This document shows positions 26,480 through 35,784 of a stretch of DNA of 64,000 nucleotides, in pieces; position 1 is the stretch's first letter, and every line of letters begins with the position of its first letter. The translations under genes and the position numbers were made by a program. The notes below the pieces were generated by a model. The model was not told the DNA's origin. It did not search any database and saw nothing but the letters and a program-made list of their open reading frames with translations. Location of the stretch: contig CAWGUE010000028.1 in assembly GCA_963825595.1 (NCBI GenBank), positions 1 through 64,000 of the forward strand, given 5' to 3'. Source of the DNA: JARFQH01 sp963825595. Its GTDB lineage: Bacteria > Desulfobacterota > Desulfobacteria > Desulfobacterales > SG8-13.

Positions 26480-26956
26480 TCAAGATTCGTCATCCACATC
26501 GCCGTATTCATCGTCGGCCACCTTGAAGGAGCCGACACCCTTCAAGTCACCGCCACCATCGAAATCATCGTCGAAATCATCCTCGTCGGAGAGCAGATCG
26601 TCGATATTCGCCGCCTCTTCTTCGGCGGCAAGCTCGAGCGCTTCCTGTTCCCGCTCCAATTTCAGCAAATCGATATCATCGAACAGCAGGTCAGCCGTGT
26701 CCTGGTCGGCCGCACCTAAAAATTCCGTAACGACATCGGCAATTTTTTCGGCATACAACCCCGGTGGGTACATGTTTTTGGTTCTAAGAGCGGCCATGAG
26801 CGTGTCTTTTCCTTCTGCCATGGCCGCTTCAATCGTCTTGATATCGTATTGCTCTTCGCAAAGCGGTGACAGGATGTCTTTGTCCAACTCCGCATACTCC
26901 CGCAGAATTAAAATCTTTTTCTCGGTGTCCTTGATGAATTCGTATTTTTGTTTCAT
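26480..26956 (-). CDS. Acidic hypothetical protein, 158 aa
   Basis: It starts at MKQKYEFIKDTEKK (ATG at 26956, with AAAGGAAC upstream). The N-terminal ~90 residues are helical, charged and of ordinary composition. The C-terminal ~70 are strongly acidic, with a low-complexity stretch of Asp/Gly (DDFDDDFDGGGD) likely to be disordered. There is no signal peptide, membrane segment or metal motif. It is immediately upstream of hynB on the same strand but separated by ~400 bases, so a link to hydrogenase is only positional. I do not recognise the family. Confidence 0.7.
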   Translation of the reverse strand: MKQKYEFIKDTEKKILILREYAELDKDILSPLCEEQYDIKTIEAAMAEGKDTLMAALRTKNMYPPGLYAEKIADVVTEFLGAADQDTADLLFDDIDLLKLEREQEALELAAEEEAANIDDLLSDEDDFDDDFDGGGDLKGVGSFKVADDEYGDVDDES

Positions 26957-27188
26957 ATATTTGTTCCTTTCAACACATGTATTTGGTTGCATGATAAACG
27001 CGTAAAATGAACACATCAGAAAGAATCTGTCAATAACCAAAAAAGGGCTAACGATCCGTCGATCATTGCGCTAGCGCAGCAGCCGGAGAACGGGCAACCG
27101 CCAGTGCGCTTCAGTTACTGCTTAGGTTGCCAACAATAAATATTGACCCCTTCCCGTTGAGGTGGTAAAAAATCGGGGTTGCAAACGC

Positions 27189-27276
27189 GGAGGGATGGCT
27201 GAGTGGTCGAAAGCGGCGGTCTTGAAAACCGTTGAGGGTAACACCTCCGTGGGTTCGAATCCTACTCCCTCCGCCA
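27189..27276 (+). tRNA. tRNA-Ser (TGA)
   Basis: A class II cloverleaf with acceptor GGAGGGA/TCCCTCC, anticodon loop CTTGAAA (anticodon TGA), a long variable arm (TTGAGGGTAACACCTCC), T loop TTCGAAT and encoded GCCA. Confidence 0.96.
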
Positions 27277-27349
27277 ATAATTTGCAGGGTAAATATATGT
27301 CACGTCCGCAGCCCGGCCTGTGGACCCAGTATCTATCAAAATAAACTAA

Positions 27350-27442
27350 GGAGAGATGGCCGAGTCGGCTGAAGGCGCTCGCCTGCTAAGCGAGTGTGTG
27401 GCGAAAGTTGCACCGAGGGTTCGAATCCCTCTCTCTCCGCCA
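27350..27442 (+). tRNA. tRNA-Ser (GCT)
   Basis: A class II cloverleaf with acceptor GGAGAGA/TCTCTCC, anticodon stem CTCGC/GCGAG with loop CTGCTAA (anticodon GCT), a long variable arm, T loop TTCGAAT and encoded GCCA. It lies 73 bases after tRNA-Ser(TGA), probably in the same transcript. Confidence 0.96.
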
Positions 27443-27444
27443 AA

Positions 27445-27494
27445 TGTAAATAAAAATCCGGTTTCATTAAATTGAAACCGGATTTTTATTTACA
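27445..27494 (+). terminator. Terminator after the tRNA-Ser pair
   Basis: A perfect ~22-bp stem (TGTAAATAAAAATCCGGTTT and complement) with a 6-base loop; the 3' arm contains the run of T. It starts directly after the second tRNA and is symmetric enough to work on both strands. Confidence 0.85.
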
Positions 27495-27992
27495 TAGGAC
27501 AATTTAATCTTTTCACTATTCGCTACAGTGTTAATTATTTCTCCAGAAAGTGCGGAATCGAGGTCTGAAAAAGGAAAATCAGCCGACCCCGCTTCGCGCA
27601 AAATGAAACGAATATTGCCTGTTAAGCGCCATCGAACATGTTGACAATCGGTATTTTTTTTTGCTATTTCAGTGGCATCGGCAAGTTGAATAAACCGACC
27701 GAGACCGCTGAATGGTTAATGGCTTCTAATCAGTATAAACGCTTTTACCCTCTCACCGCTGGCAAATATTCATCGGAACGGTTCGGGGTTGAGGGGCTTC
27801 ATAACAAATTCTGAATCGGCGCCCTCATCGAGTCCAGTCCTCTTCTGAAGCTTCTGCATCCGCTCTTTTTTCTTCCCTGCGGCAGAAACACGAGCAGCGG
27901 ATAGTTATCCAACCGCGACGGTTGTCGCCGATTATCCAGCCCAATCGCAAATGTTCTCTTTAGGCTCATGACCGTACCATCGGTAACATGAA
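27495..27992. other. Intergenic region before the RND-kinase gene
   Basis: About 500 bases without a supportable gene. I see no clear promoter or repeat. The start of the following gene has only a weak ribosome binding site. Confidence 0.4.
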
Positions 27993-30980
27993 ATGAACCG
28001 TCGAGAAAATACCGGCGAACTTTCAAAACCGCAATCCTCCATCCAGAGAGCATTATACCCGATTATCGATCGACCGTGGTGGATCCTGATCGCCGTCGCT
28101 GCCGTAACAATCAGCTTCGGATGGGCCTTGCCGCGACTCCACATCGCCACATCCGTTCAGGACCTCGTCATTGAAGACCTGCGTGAAACCGCTCACTATA
28201 ATGCTTTCAAACAGGTTTTTGAATCCGATGAAATAATTCGAATTGTCATTAAGAGTGAAAATATATTCGATCCGGAGACATTCCGAGAAGTCACGGATGT
28301 TGCGGATAAAGCGGCCCAAATCAAAGGGGTCAGAAGAGTCATCAGCCTGCCCGATATAAAACGAACCATAGACGCCTCGGAAAAATTGACTTTGCAAGAA
28401 TTTTCAGTCCTTATCAACCCCGTAAGTCTTTTCGACCGAAACCTTGTTTCCTCCGACCATCGCTCAACCATCGTCACTCTGGTTTTGGATATCGATGCAC
28501 CCAGTGACCAAGTGATTGACACGGTTCAGACGTTGATCCACCAACGTCCCGGCACCCTCCAAGTGTATCAAATCGGCATGCCGCTGGTTTCTCGCGCCCT
28601 CGCCGATTACACGTTATCGGACCTGAAGTGGTTGCCACCGATGACCTTGGCGATCATTGCCTTGATTTTGCTTGCTCTTCTCAGAAATATCGCCTGCCTG
28701 GTGTTATCGATATCGTCGGTGTTGATCGCTCAGATATGGACTTTCGGACTGATGGCGTGGCTCGGCATCCCGATTTCGATGCTAACAATGATCGTGCCGG
28801 TGTTTCTGATCGCCGTCGGGACAGCCTATTGTCTATATCTGTGTTCAGAATATATGTCGGTAGCCGAAAGCGTTGATTCCCCAAGAGAGGTTGTTTACCG
28901 AACTTTCAGCAATTTGACGTTCCCGACAGTTCTGGCGGCAATAACGACACTGGTCGGATTAGGCTCACTGACAATCAATCGTATCAGTGCGATTCGTGAA
29001 TTCGCCCTCTTTGCCGGCTTCGGCATGTTGAGTATAACAATAATTTTACTGACCGCGTTTCCCGCCGCCCTGACCTTATTCCCATTGCCGTCCGGCAAAA
29101 CGCGCCTTCCCGCTTGGTCAGATAAATTTCTGTCAACATTTCTCGAAAATATCGTGCAATTGAACATCAAGCATCAGCGGACTGTCTTCACTACCTTAGC
29201 AGTCTTATCGATTTTTTGTCTCATCGGGATCACCCGCATAAAGGTGGAGACCAACCCGGTTGAGTATTTCAAAGCAAGTTCACCGGTGAGCCGGAATTTC
29301 CACGATATCTACCAAGATCTCTCCGGTAGTTTTCCACTAAACGTCGTAATGGCTGGAAACTTCGAAAATTTTTTTGAAGATCTCACCAATGTCAAAGAAA
29401 TTGAACGACTTAAGACCTATCTGGAAACGCTGCCCGGCGTGGACAAGGTCATCACATTTTCCGAGTATTTAAAACTTGTCAATTATACCCTCAATCAATT
29501 CGATCCTAAATACTATGTATTACCCGAAGAGGGGTTCGAGCTGAGATTGTTGATCAACAATTTCAATGTTGTTCTCGGTAACGACACGCTCTCCCGGTTC
29601 ATGACTTCTGATTTCTCGAGAACAAATATCCTGCTGCTAACACACCTTTCAAGTTCACGGGATTTTCTCGAAACCAGAGATAAAATATTGACCGAAGTCA
29701 GAACAGAGTTCTCACCGGAGCTGCAATGGGACGTCACCGGCTTGGGCATTGCAATTTCAGCCAGCAGCTACCAATTAGTCAGCGGTCAGGTGAAAAGCCT
29801 ATTACTGACTTTTATTTTAATCTTTGCCATGATGGCGCTATTGTTCTTCTCCAGCAAAGTCGGTTTTATCGCTCTTTTACCCACCATTTTTCCAATCATA
29901 GTTAATTTTGGGTTCATGGGCTGGTTTCACATACCCCTATCCTTCGCCACCAGCATGATTGCAAGTATCGCTATCGGTCTAGCTGTGGACGATACGATTC
30001 ATTATCTTTTCCGTTATAATAAGGAGTTTAAAAAAGACCTGGACAAGGACAGGGCTTTAAAAGATACGCTCCTGGGTATGGGGCGGCCGATAGTCACCAC
30101 CTCGCTGACCATATCCTGCGGGTTTGCCATTCTGATGATCTCCCACTTCAAACCCACGGGGCTTTTCGGTCTGTTAATGGTCGTGACGATGATTTCGGCC
30201 TTGGTCAGCGCCTTGATCTTACTGCCGGGCCTGATGCTCAAGATAGAATTGGTAACGGCATGGGATCTTTTAAAATGGATCCCTGTCCTCGGCGGTATAC
30301 CCCCCGGTATTGCCCACGAATTGAAACAGCCATTAAACACGATAAAGGTCGGCAGCGAGTTTTTAAAACGAGCGATCGAACAGAAACAACCGCGGAATGA
30401 TCAGCAGTTGTCCCGCGTCGTCAGCGAGATAAGCCATCAGGTTGATAGAGCCTCTTTAATTATCAACAGGCTGGTTGAATTGGGTCGAAAACCCGGGGTC
30501 GAAACGGAGTTGATAAATATAAACCATCCCATCCGAGAAACGCTCGCAATTATCAACAGCGAGCTCAGGTTGGACGATATAAAACTGACCACCGCATTGG
30601 CTGAATCGCTGCTGGTCGTTCGGGCGAACGATCAGCGTCTGGCTCAGGTTTTTTTTAACCTGCTCACCAACGCCAAAGAGGCTTTAACACAAAAGCCGAC
30701 TCATCCGTCATCGGGTTTAGATCGCGAAATAATGCTTCAAACATTCAAGGAAAAAACCTGGGTGGTGGTAAAAATTACAGATAACGGGATCGGTATTCCA
30801 GCCCACATCAAGGATCGTATCTTTGAGCCATTCTTTTCTTCAAAGTCGGCAGGTAAGGGCAAGGGCTTGGGACTGGCCATCTGCAGCCAGATCATCAAAG
30901 GTTATCAGGGACGAATAACGGTGGAAAGCCAAGAGGGCGTCGGCACCACAGTCACTTTGAGCCTGCCGTCAGCCGAATAA
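27993..30980 (+). CDS. RND/MMPL-family membrane protein fused to a histidine kinase
   Basis: A 995-residue fusion. Residues ~25-765 form an RND/MMPL core clearly paralogous to the protein at 12890-16063: shared LETLPGVDKVITFSEYLKLV, IVPVFLIAVGTAYC and IAIGLAVDDTIHYLFRYNKE. Directly after VTAWDLLKW the chain enters a kinase: H-box GIAHELKQPLNTIK, N-box FFNLLTNAKEAL, G1 ITDNGIGIP, F-box FEPFFSSKS and G2 GKGLGLAI. There is no HAMP or PAS linker between the last helix and the kinase. It is followed by hydrogenase-type sensor genes and a second kinase whose H-box region is nearly the same. I infer a membrane receptor kinase built on an RND scaffold; the ligand is unknown. Confidence 0.85.
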   Translation: MNRRENTGELSKPQSSIQRALYPIIDRPWWILIAVAAVTISFGWALPRLHIATSVQDLVIEDLRETAHYNAFKQVFESDEIIRIVIKSENIFDPETFREVTDVADKAAQIKGVRRVISLPDIKRTIDASEKLTLQEFSVLINPVSLFDRNLVSSDHRSTIVTLVLDIDAPSDQVIDTVQTLIHQRPGTLQVYQIGMPLVSRALADYTLSDLKWLPPMTLAIIALILLALLRNIACLVLSISSVLIAQIWTFGLMAWLGIPISMLTMIVPVFLIAVGTAYCLYLCSEYMSVAESVDSPREVVYRTFSNLTFPTVLAAITTLVGLGSLTINRISAIREFALFAGFGMLSITIILLTAFPAALTLFPLPSGKTRLPAWSDKFLSTFLENIVQLNIKHQRTVFTTLAVLSIFCLIGITRIKVETNPVEYFKASSPVSRNFHDIYQDLSGSFPLNVVMAGNFENFFEDLTNVKEIERLKTYLETLPGVDKVITFSEYLKLVNYTLNQFDPKYYVLPEEGFELRLLINNFNVVLGNDTLSRFMTSDFSRTNILLLTHLSSSRDFLETRDKILTEVRTEFSPELQWDVTGLGIAISASSYQLVSGQVKSLLLTFILIFAMMALLFFSSKVGFIALLPTIFPIIVNFGFMGWFHIPLSFATSMIASIAIGLAVDDTIHYLFRYNKEFKKDLDKDRALKDTLLGMGRPIVTTSLTISCGFAILMISHFKPTGLFGLLMVVTMISALVSALILLPGLMLKIELVTAWDLLKWIPVLGGIPPGIAHELKQPLNTIKVGSEFLKRAIEQKQPRNDQQLSRVVSEISHQVDRASLIINRLVELGRKPGVETELININHPIRETLAIINSELRLDDIKLTTALAESLLVVRANDQRLAQVFFNLLTNAKEALTQKPTHPSSGLDREIMLQTFKEKTWVVVKITDNGIGIPAHIKDRIFEPFFSSKSAGKGKGLGLAICSQIIKGYQGRITVESQEGVGTTVTLSLPSAE

Positions 30981-31112
30981 ATGCTTGACAAAAAATACCA
31001 TAGGTTATCATCATTATTCACTGCTGATCACATCATCCGCGCCAGGCAAAACTTTACAGAAAAAAATGCCTCGACACCCCAATGACCTTAACCCTCAACT
31101 TCAGGAGCGTTT

Positions 31113-32051
31113 ATGGCGACAACATTGTATTGGCTTCAGGGAGGAGGATGCGGCGGCGACACATGGTCGTTCTTCAGCGCCGAGTCCCCGGATATTCCAG
31201 AGATGCTCGAACTACTGTCGATAGACCTTCTTTGGCATCCTTCTTTGTCGAATAAAGATCCTGATCGACTCAAAGATTTGAACGCGGAAATCCTATCCGG
31301 CCGGCAGGCCCTCAACATCTTTTGCCTCGAGGGAAACGTCATTCAAGGCCCTTCAAGCAGTGGCTTCGCAGATACCGTTTTCGGTCAACCTAAAAAAGAC
31401 CTCATTGCCGCATTGGCGGCCAACGCCGATTTTGTTATTGCGGTCGGGACCTGTGCCAGCTACGGTGGGTTTGGCGTCGATACCGAAGCCGACGCCATCG
31501 GATTGCAATACAACCGCAAGGATTTCGGGGGATATTTAGGACGAAACTTCAAGAGCAAAAGCGGAATGCCGGTGATCAACCTGCCCGGTTGCCCCTGCCA
31601 CTGCGAAGCGATCACGGGGACACTGTCTTCGCTCATCACCAACACTCCCCTGAAGTTGACGGATCAGAATTCACCGATGGACTGGTACGGCGTGATGGTT
31701 CATCAAGGGTGTACGCGCAACGAGTACCATGAATACCGCGTTGAAGAGAAGAGATTCGGGGAGAAAGGCTGTCTCTTTTTTTATATGGGATGCCATGGCC
31801 CCCTGGCAACGGGATCCTGCAACAAGACCCTGTGGAACCGGCGCTCATCCAAAACCCGGGTCGGCGTGCCCTGTTTCGGATGCACCCGACCGGATTTCCC
31901 CCAACCTTATCCATTTTTTAAGACAAAGAATATTGAGGGGATTCCGATTGAACTGCCGGATGGCGTCAGTCGGGCGCATTACATGGCCTACAAAGGGATG
32001 GCGGCCGCTGCGGCGCCTAAACGATTGATAAAGCGAAAATCAGGTGTTTGA
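31113..32051 (+). CDS. HupU/HoxB-like regulatory [NiFe] hydrogenase small subunit with Cys-to-Asp change at the proximal cluster
   Basis: A 312-residue small subunit without a Tat signal, hence cytoplasmic as expected for H2 sensors. Proximal cluster motifs are LQGGGCGGDTWSFF, VGTCASYGGF and LPGCPCHCEAITG. The usual CxxC at the start is CxxD (C13, D16), so the cluster would have three Cys and one Asp. Distal-cluster motifs are MVHQGCTRNEYHEY...GCLFFYMGC; medial GSCNKTLW...VPCFGC. AGGAG lies before the ATG. The large subunit, a PAS kinase and a receiver follow on the same strand, the standard company of H2-sensing hydrogenases. Confidence 0.88.
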   Translation: MATTLYWLQGGGCGGDTWSFFSAESPDIPEMLELLSIDLLWHPSLSNKDPDRLKDLNAEILSGRQALNIFCLEGNVIQGPSSSGFADTVFGQPKKDLIAALAANADFVIAVGTCASYGGFGVDTEADAIGLQYNRKDFGGYLGRNFKSKSGMPVINLPGCPCHCEAITGTLSSLITNTPLKLTDQNSPMDWYGVMVHQGCTRNEYHEYRVEEKRFGEKGCLFFYMGCHGPLATGSCNKTLWNRRSSKTRVGVPCFGCTRPDFPQPYPFFKTKNIEGIPIELPDGVSRAHYMAYKGMAAAAAPKRLIKRKSGV

Positions 32052-32144
32052 CATTATCGACTCTAAAGTCGGAGGCGCTGTGACGCAGATACCCCGAAAC
32101 CAAAAACCTGCATAAAGAGTTGCATAGTTTTTAGAGACCTCACC

Positions 32145-33683
32145 ATGGAAACCCAAAAAATCATTCCTTTGAATCGTGTAGAGGGCGATCTGGAGATTCA
32201 CCTTCAAATTGATGACGGTCGAGTCACCGAGGCCCGCAGCGTCGGGACAATGTATCGGGGCTTCGAAAACCTTCTCGTAGGAAGGGCGCCTTTGGACAGC
32301 CTGGTCGTCACGCCGAGAATCTGCGGCATATGTTCGACGGCGCACTTATTGGCGGCCGCCTCGGCTCTTGACATGGCATATAACGCCGTTGTCCCCGGAA
32401 ATGGGTGGCGAATCAGAAACGCAACACTGATGGTGGAGCAGTTGCAGAACGATATTCGCCAGTCGTATCTGCTTTTCATGCCTGATCTGGCTCATCCGGC
32501 CTACGCCGAAAATCCGTTTTTCGATGAGGCCGTTCAGCGTTATGAGCCGTTGAAAGGGCAAACAGCTCTCCAGGCCATTGGGGAAACTAAAAAAATCATT
32601 GAAATCATCGCCATACTGGGGGGGCAGTGGCCTCACTCTTCTTTCATGGTGCCGGGGGGCGTGGTCTGCGTTACCTCCGTTAACGATATCAACCAATGCC
32701 GCAGCCTTCTGGCAAAATTTCGCAGGTGGTATGAGAAAAGAATCCTTGGATGCTCGATAGAAAGGTGGCAAGACGTAAAAACCCAAAAAGATTTGAATGT
32801 CTGGCTTGATGAAAAAGATGATCACTGGGAGAGCGATCTGGGTTTTTTTACCCGATTTGCCCGTTCGGCCGGCCTGGATAAGATCGGAAAAGGCTGCGGC
32901 AACTTCATCAGCTTCGGCTCACTGCAGATCCCTGAAAACTCCAATGTCGCCAGCCTGGCGACAGGTGATACTTTTTTTCCGGCCGGATTCTTCAGCGGTT
33001 TGACGGCGTTTCCGTTTGATCAGACAAAGATCACGGAAGACATAACCGCCTCATTCCTGACCGGGCTTTCCGATTATAAAACGCCAAGGCATCCCTTTGA
33101 CGGCTTTACTGTGGCCGTTAAGCCCAAGCTTTCGAGTGAAAAATACTCTTGGGCCAAAGCCCCGCGATACGATGACCTCCCGGCAGAAACTGGTCCCCTG
33201 GCGGAACTGCTCGTGGCATCACATCCTCTCGTAACCGATCTTTTTACAAGAGAGGGACCGAATGTGTTCCTGCGGCAGCTGGCACGGATAATCAGACCGG
33301 CTCTGATTATGCCGGCGCTTGACTGCTGGCTGAGTGAAATTGCCGTCAGCGGAGACAGCTTTTTTCAAAACTTCAGGCCAAGGGAAACCGGGATAGGTTA
33401 CGGGCTCACCGAGGCTCACCGGGGCGCCCTGGGACATTGGATAAAAATCGAAGACGACAAAATTGCTCACTACCAGATCATCAGCCCGACAACATGGAAC
33501 GCATCTCCCAGAGATGCGGCCGGTCATAGAGGGCCGTGGGAAGAGGCTCTCGTCGGTACGCCGATTGACGATAATAACGATCTGGTCGCAGTGGGGCACG
33601 TGGTTCGTTCTTTCGACCCGTGCCTGGTTTGCACCGTCCATGCTATCGATATCGACACGAAAATTAAATCAATTATCCCATGA
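32145..33683 (+). CDS. HupV/HoxC-like regulatory [NiFe] hydrogenase large subunit
   Basis: A 512-residue nickel subunit. L1 is RICGICSTAH near residue 59; L2 is DPCLVCTVH near 492. Thirteen residues (AIDIDTKIKSIIP) follow the final His. Classical HoxC/HupV sensors often lack a cleavable tail, so this short tail leaves open whether processing occurs; the only maturation protease in the window is beside hynA. The core (GYGLTEAHRGALGHWIKIED, SPTTWNASPRD) is of the group 1/2 uptake type. It ends in an ATGA overlap with the downstream PAS kinase, indicating tight coupling to signalling. Confidence 0.88.
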   Translation: METQKIIPLNRVEGDLEIHLQIDDGRVTEARSVGTMYRGFENLLVGRAPLDSLVVTPRICGICSTAHLLAAASALDMAYNAVVPGNGWRIRNATLMVEQLQNDIRQSYLLFMPDLAHPAYAENPFFDEAVQRYEPLKGQTALQAIGETKKIIEIIAILGGQWPHSSFMVPGGVVCVTSVNDINQCRSLLAKFRRWYEKRILGCSIERWQDVKTQKDLNVWLDEKDDHWESDLGFFTRFARSAGLDKIGKGCGNFISFGSLQIPENSNVASLATGDTFFPAGFFSGLTAFPFDQTKITEDITASFLTGLSDYKTPRHPFDGFTVAVKPKLSSEKYSWAKAPRYDDLPAETGPLAELLVASHPLVTDLFTREGPNVFLRQLARIIRPALIMPALDCWLSEIAVSGDSFFQNFRPRETGIGYGLTEAHRGALGHWIKIEDDKIAHYQIISPTTWNASPRDAAGHRGPWEEALVGTPIDDNNDLVAVGHVVRSFDPCLVCTVHAIDIDTKIKSIIP

Positions 33684-35764
33684 ATCCTTTAACCGATAAA
33701 TCGGCCTTATCCGCTCATAGGTTGCGTATTCTAGAGCTTATTAAAGAAAACGCGATCTTCCGCAACGAAATTCGTGTGGCACGGGAGGCCGCGGAGATTA
33801 CCGCGACCCTCGTCGTCAAACAATTCGAGGAAACTGAACGCATCCTGCGCAAGTTTCAGGACGCCAATGCCCAGCGTAAGGCCGTGCTGGACTCGGCGAC
33901 CCAAATTGCCATCGTCGCAACCGCCATTGACGGAATTATCACCGTATTTAACACGGGAGCGGAAAATCTGTTGGGGTATCGAGCCAAAGAAATCATCGGT
34001 GTTGCCAAACCGGACATCTTTCACGATCCTGAAGAATTAAAAAAGCACACCCAAAAACTCATGGACTGTTCGCAACGGCAGATCGAAGGTGTCGATGTCT
34101 TTTTGGAATATGCCCGTTTAGGAAAAACCGAGCAACGGGAATGGATATGGGTAAACAAGGACGGTGAAAAATTCCCGGTCTCTCTTTCCATCAATGCTCT
34201 TAAAAACCCCGAGGGAATGGTCGATGGGTTCCTGTGCATCGCCATGGACATCACGGAGAAAAAACGTTCCGAAAAGGCCTTGGCTGAGAGCGAGCGCAAC
34301 TACCGATTACTGATCGACAATATTCCGAACATCGTTTTCAAAGGCTATGCGGATGGCTCGATCGATTTTTTCGACGATAAAATAGAGGCCTTGACGGGGT
34401 TCAGCAAGGAACTCTTTCTCTCCCGAAATATGAAGTGGAATGACATCATATATGATGAAGATCGCGCCTTGGTAAGGCAAGCTTTCATCAAGGCGTTGAA
34501 AAGAGATAAATCTTACATCAGAGAATACCGAATCTGTAAAAATAACGGTGAGTTCGTGTGGGTGGAAGCCAGCAGCCAAATTGTCTGTGACGATGAGGGG
34601 AACATTGAGTTTATCACGGGTGCTTTTTTGGACATTACCGAACGAAAACTGGCCGAACAAGCGCTGCATGAATCTGAAGAAAAATACAGATCGTTGTTCA
34701 ACAGCGGTCCCAACCCTATTTTCGTGCTGGATCAGCAGAGCCTGGAAATTCTTGACGCCAACCCCAGCGCCGAGGAGACCTACGGCTACACCAAAGAAGA
34801 ACTTGTCGGCAGAAGTTTTGAGAAATTGGGTAAGTTTGAGTACGAAAACCGGTCTTTTTCGCTCATGCCGAAAGGGCAATGGTTCCAAGGTTGTGTCCTC
34901 AGTCAAAAAGTTCGGCACTACCGCAAATCCGGCGCCCCTTTCTATGCCGAAGTCAAAGCCTGCCCGGCTGTTTACCAGGAAAAACCGAGTATCATCCTTG
35001 CCGCCACGGATATAACCGAAACCATGGAAAAAGATGCGCAGTTGTTTCAGGCCAGTAAGATGACGACCCTTGGGGAAATGTCCGCGGGGATCGCGCATGA
35101 ACTGAACCAACCCCTGAATACGATCAAAATCGGCAGCGATTTCCTGAAGACAATGGTTGAAAAAGGGCAAGCAATTCCTCCCGAAAAAATGCTTCAGGTT
35201 GTAGCCGTGGTAAACAACCAGATCGAGCGCGCTTCGGACATCATCAACCGCCTGCGGGAATTCGGCCGGAAATCCGATTTCAAGAAAGAACTGGTGTGCC
35301 TCAATACCACGATCAAGGAGGTGATGGCCATCGTCGGCCAACAGCTCTTGCTGCAGAACATCCAGGTAGATTACGACCTGGATGATAACGCCGTGAAGAT
35401 TCTGGCCAATAAAAATCGCTTGGAGCAGATTATATTTAACCTGGTGACCAATGCGCGGGATGCGATTCAACACTGTCCGGTGCGGGAAGAAAATGGAAGG
35501 ACGTGCATGATCAAGATAACATCCCGTATGGAAGGCGACGCGGTGATTTTCAGCATAACCGACACCGGCATCGGAATTCCGGAAGATTTTAAAGAAAAGA
35601 TCTTTGAACCTTTTTTTACCACCAAGGACGTCGGCAAAGGAATGGGCTTGGGCCTTGCCATCACTTACGGGATTGTTCGGGACTTCGGCGGGACCATTGA
35701 GGTAGAAAGTCACCCCGGTAAAGGTGCGTGTTTTACCATACAATTTCCTCGGGCGTTGGTTTGA
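33680..35764 (+). CDS. PAS-domain histidine kinase, HoxJ-like partner of the sensor hydrogenase
   Basis: A 694-residue soluble kinase. After an N-terminal coiled coil (~1-65) come three PAS/PAC units: ~70-200 (FNTGAENLLGYRAKEIIG), ~210-330 and ~335-450 (ANPSAEETYGYTKEELVG). The transmitter follows: H-box GEMSAGIAHELNQPLNTIK, N-box IFNLVTNARDAI, G1 ITDTGIGIPED, F-box FEPFFTTKD, G2 GKGMGLGLAI. There are no membrane segments. Its start overlaps the hydrogenase large-subunit stop, and a receiver gene follows 20 bases later. By analogy with HoxBC-HoxJ it should read the H2 state of the sensor hydrogenase. Its HisKA region is closely similar to that of the RND-kinase at 27993. Confidence 0.9.
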   Translation: MNPLTDKSALSAHRLRILELIKENAIFRNEIRVAREAAEITATLVVKQFEETERILRKFQDANAQRKAVLDSATQIAIVATAIDGIITVFNTGAENLLGYRAKEIIGVAKPDIFHDPEELKKHTQKLMDCSQRQIEGVDVFLEYARLGKTEQREWIWVNKDGEKFPVSLSINALKNPEGMVDGFLCIAMDITEKKRSEKALAESERNYRLLIDNIPNIVFKGYADGSIDFFDDKIEALTGFSKELFLSRNMKWNDIIYDEDRALVRQAFIKALKRDKSYIREYRICKNNGEFVWVEASSQIVCDDEGNIEFITGAFLDITERKLAEQALHESEEKYRSLFNSGPNPIFVLDQQSLEILDANPSAEETYGYTKEELVGRSFEKLGKFEYENRSFSLMPKGQWFQGCVLSQKVRHYRKSGAPFYAEVKACPAVYQEKPSIILAATDITETMEKDAQLFQASKMTTLGEMSAGIAHELNQPLNTIKIGSDFLKTMVEKGQAIPPEKMLQVVAVVNNQIERASDIINRLREFGRKSDFKKELVCLNTTIKEVMAIVGQQLLLQNIQVDYDLDDNAVKILANKNRLEQIIFNLVTNARDAIQHCPVREENGRTCMIKITSRMEGDAVIFSITDTGIGIPEDFKEKIFEPFFTTKDVGKGMGLGLAITYGIVRDFGGTIEVESHPGKGACFTIQFPRALV

Positions 35765-35784
35765 GTGACGGAGAAGATTCACCA

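Noticed and set aside
27162..27344. A 60-residue protein frame over the tRNA-Ser gene
   Set aside because: It is translation of the tRNA-Ser(TGA) gene itself.
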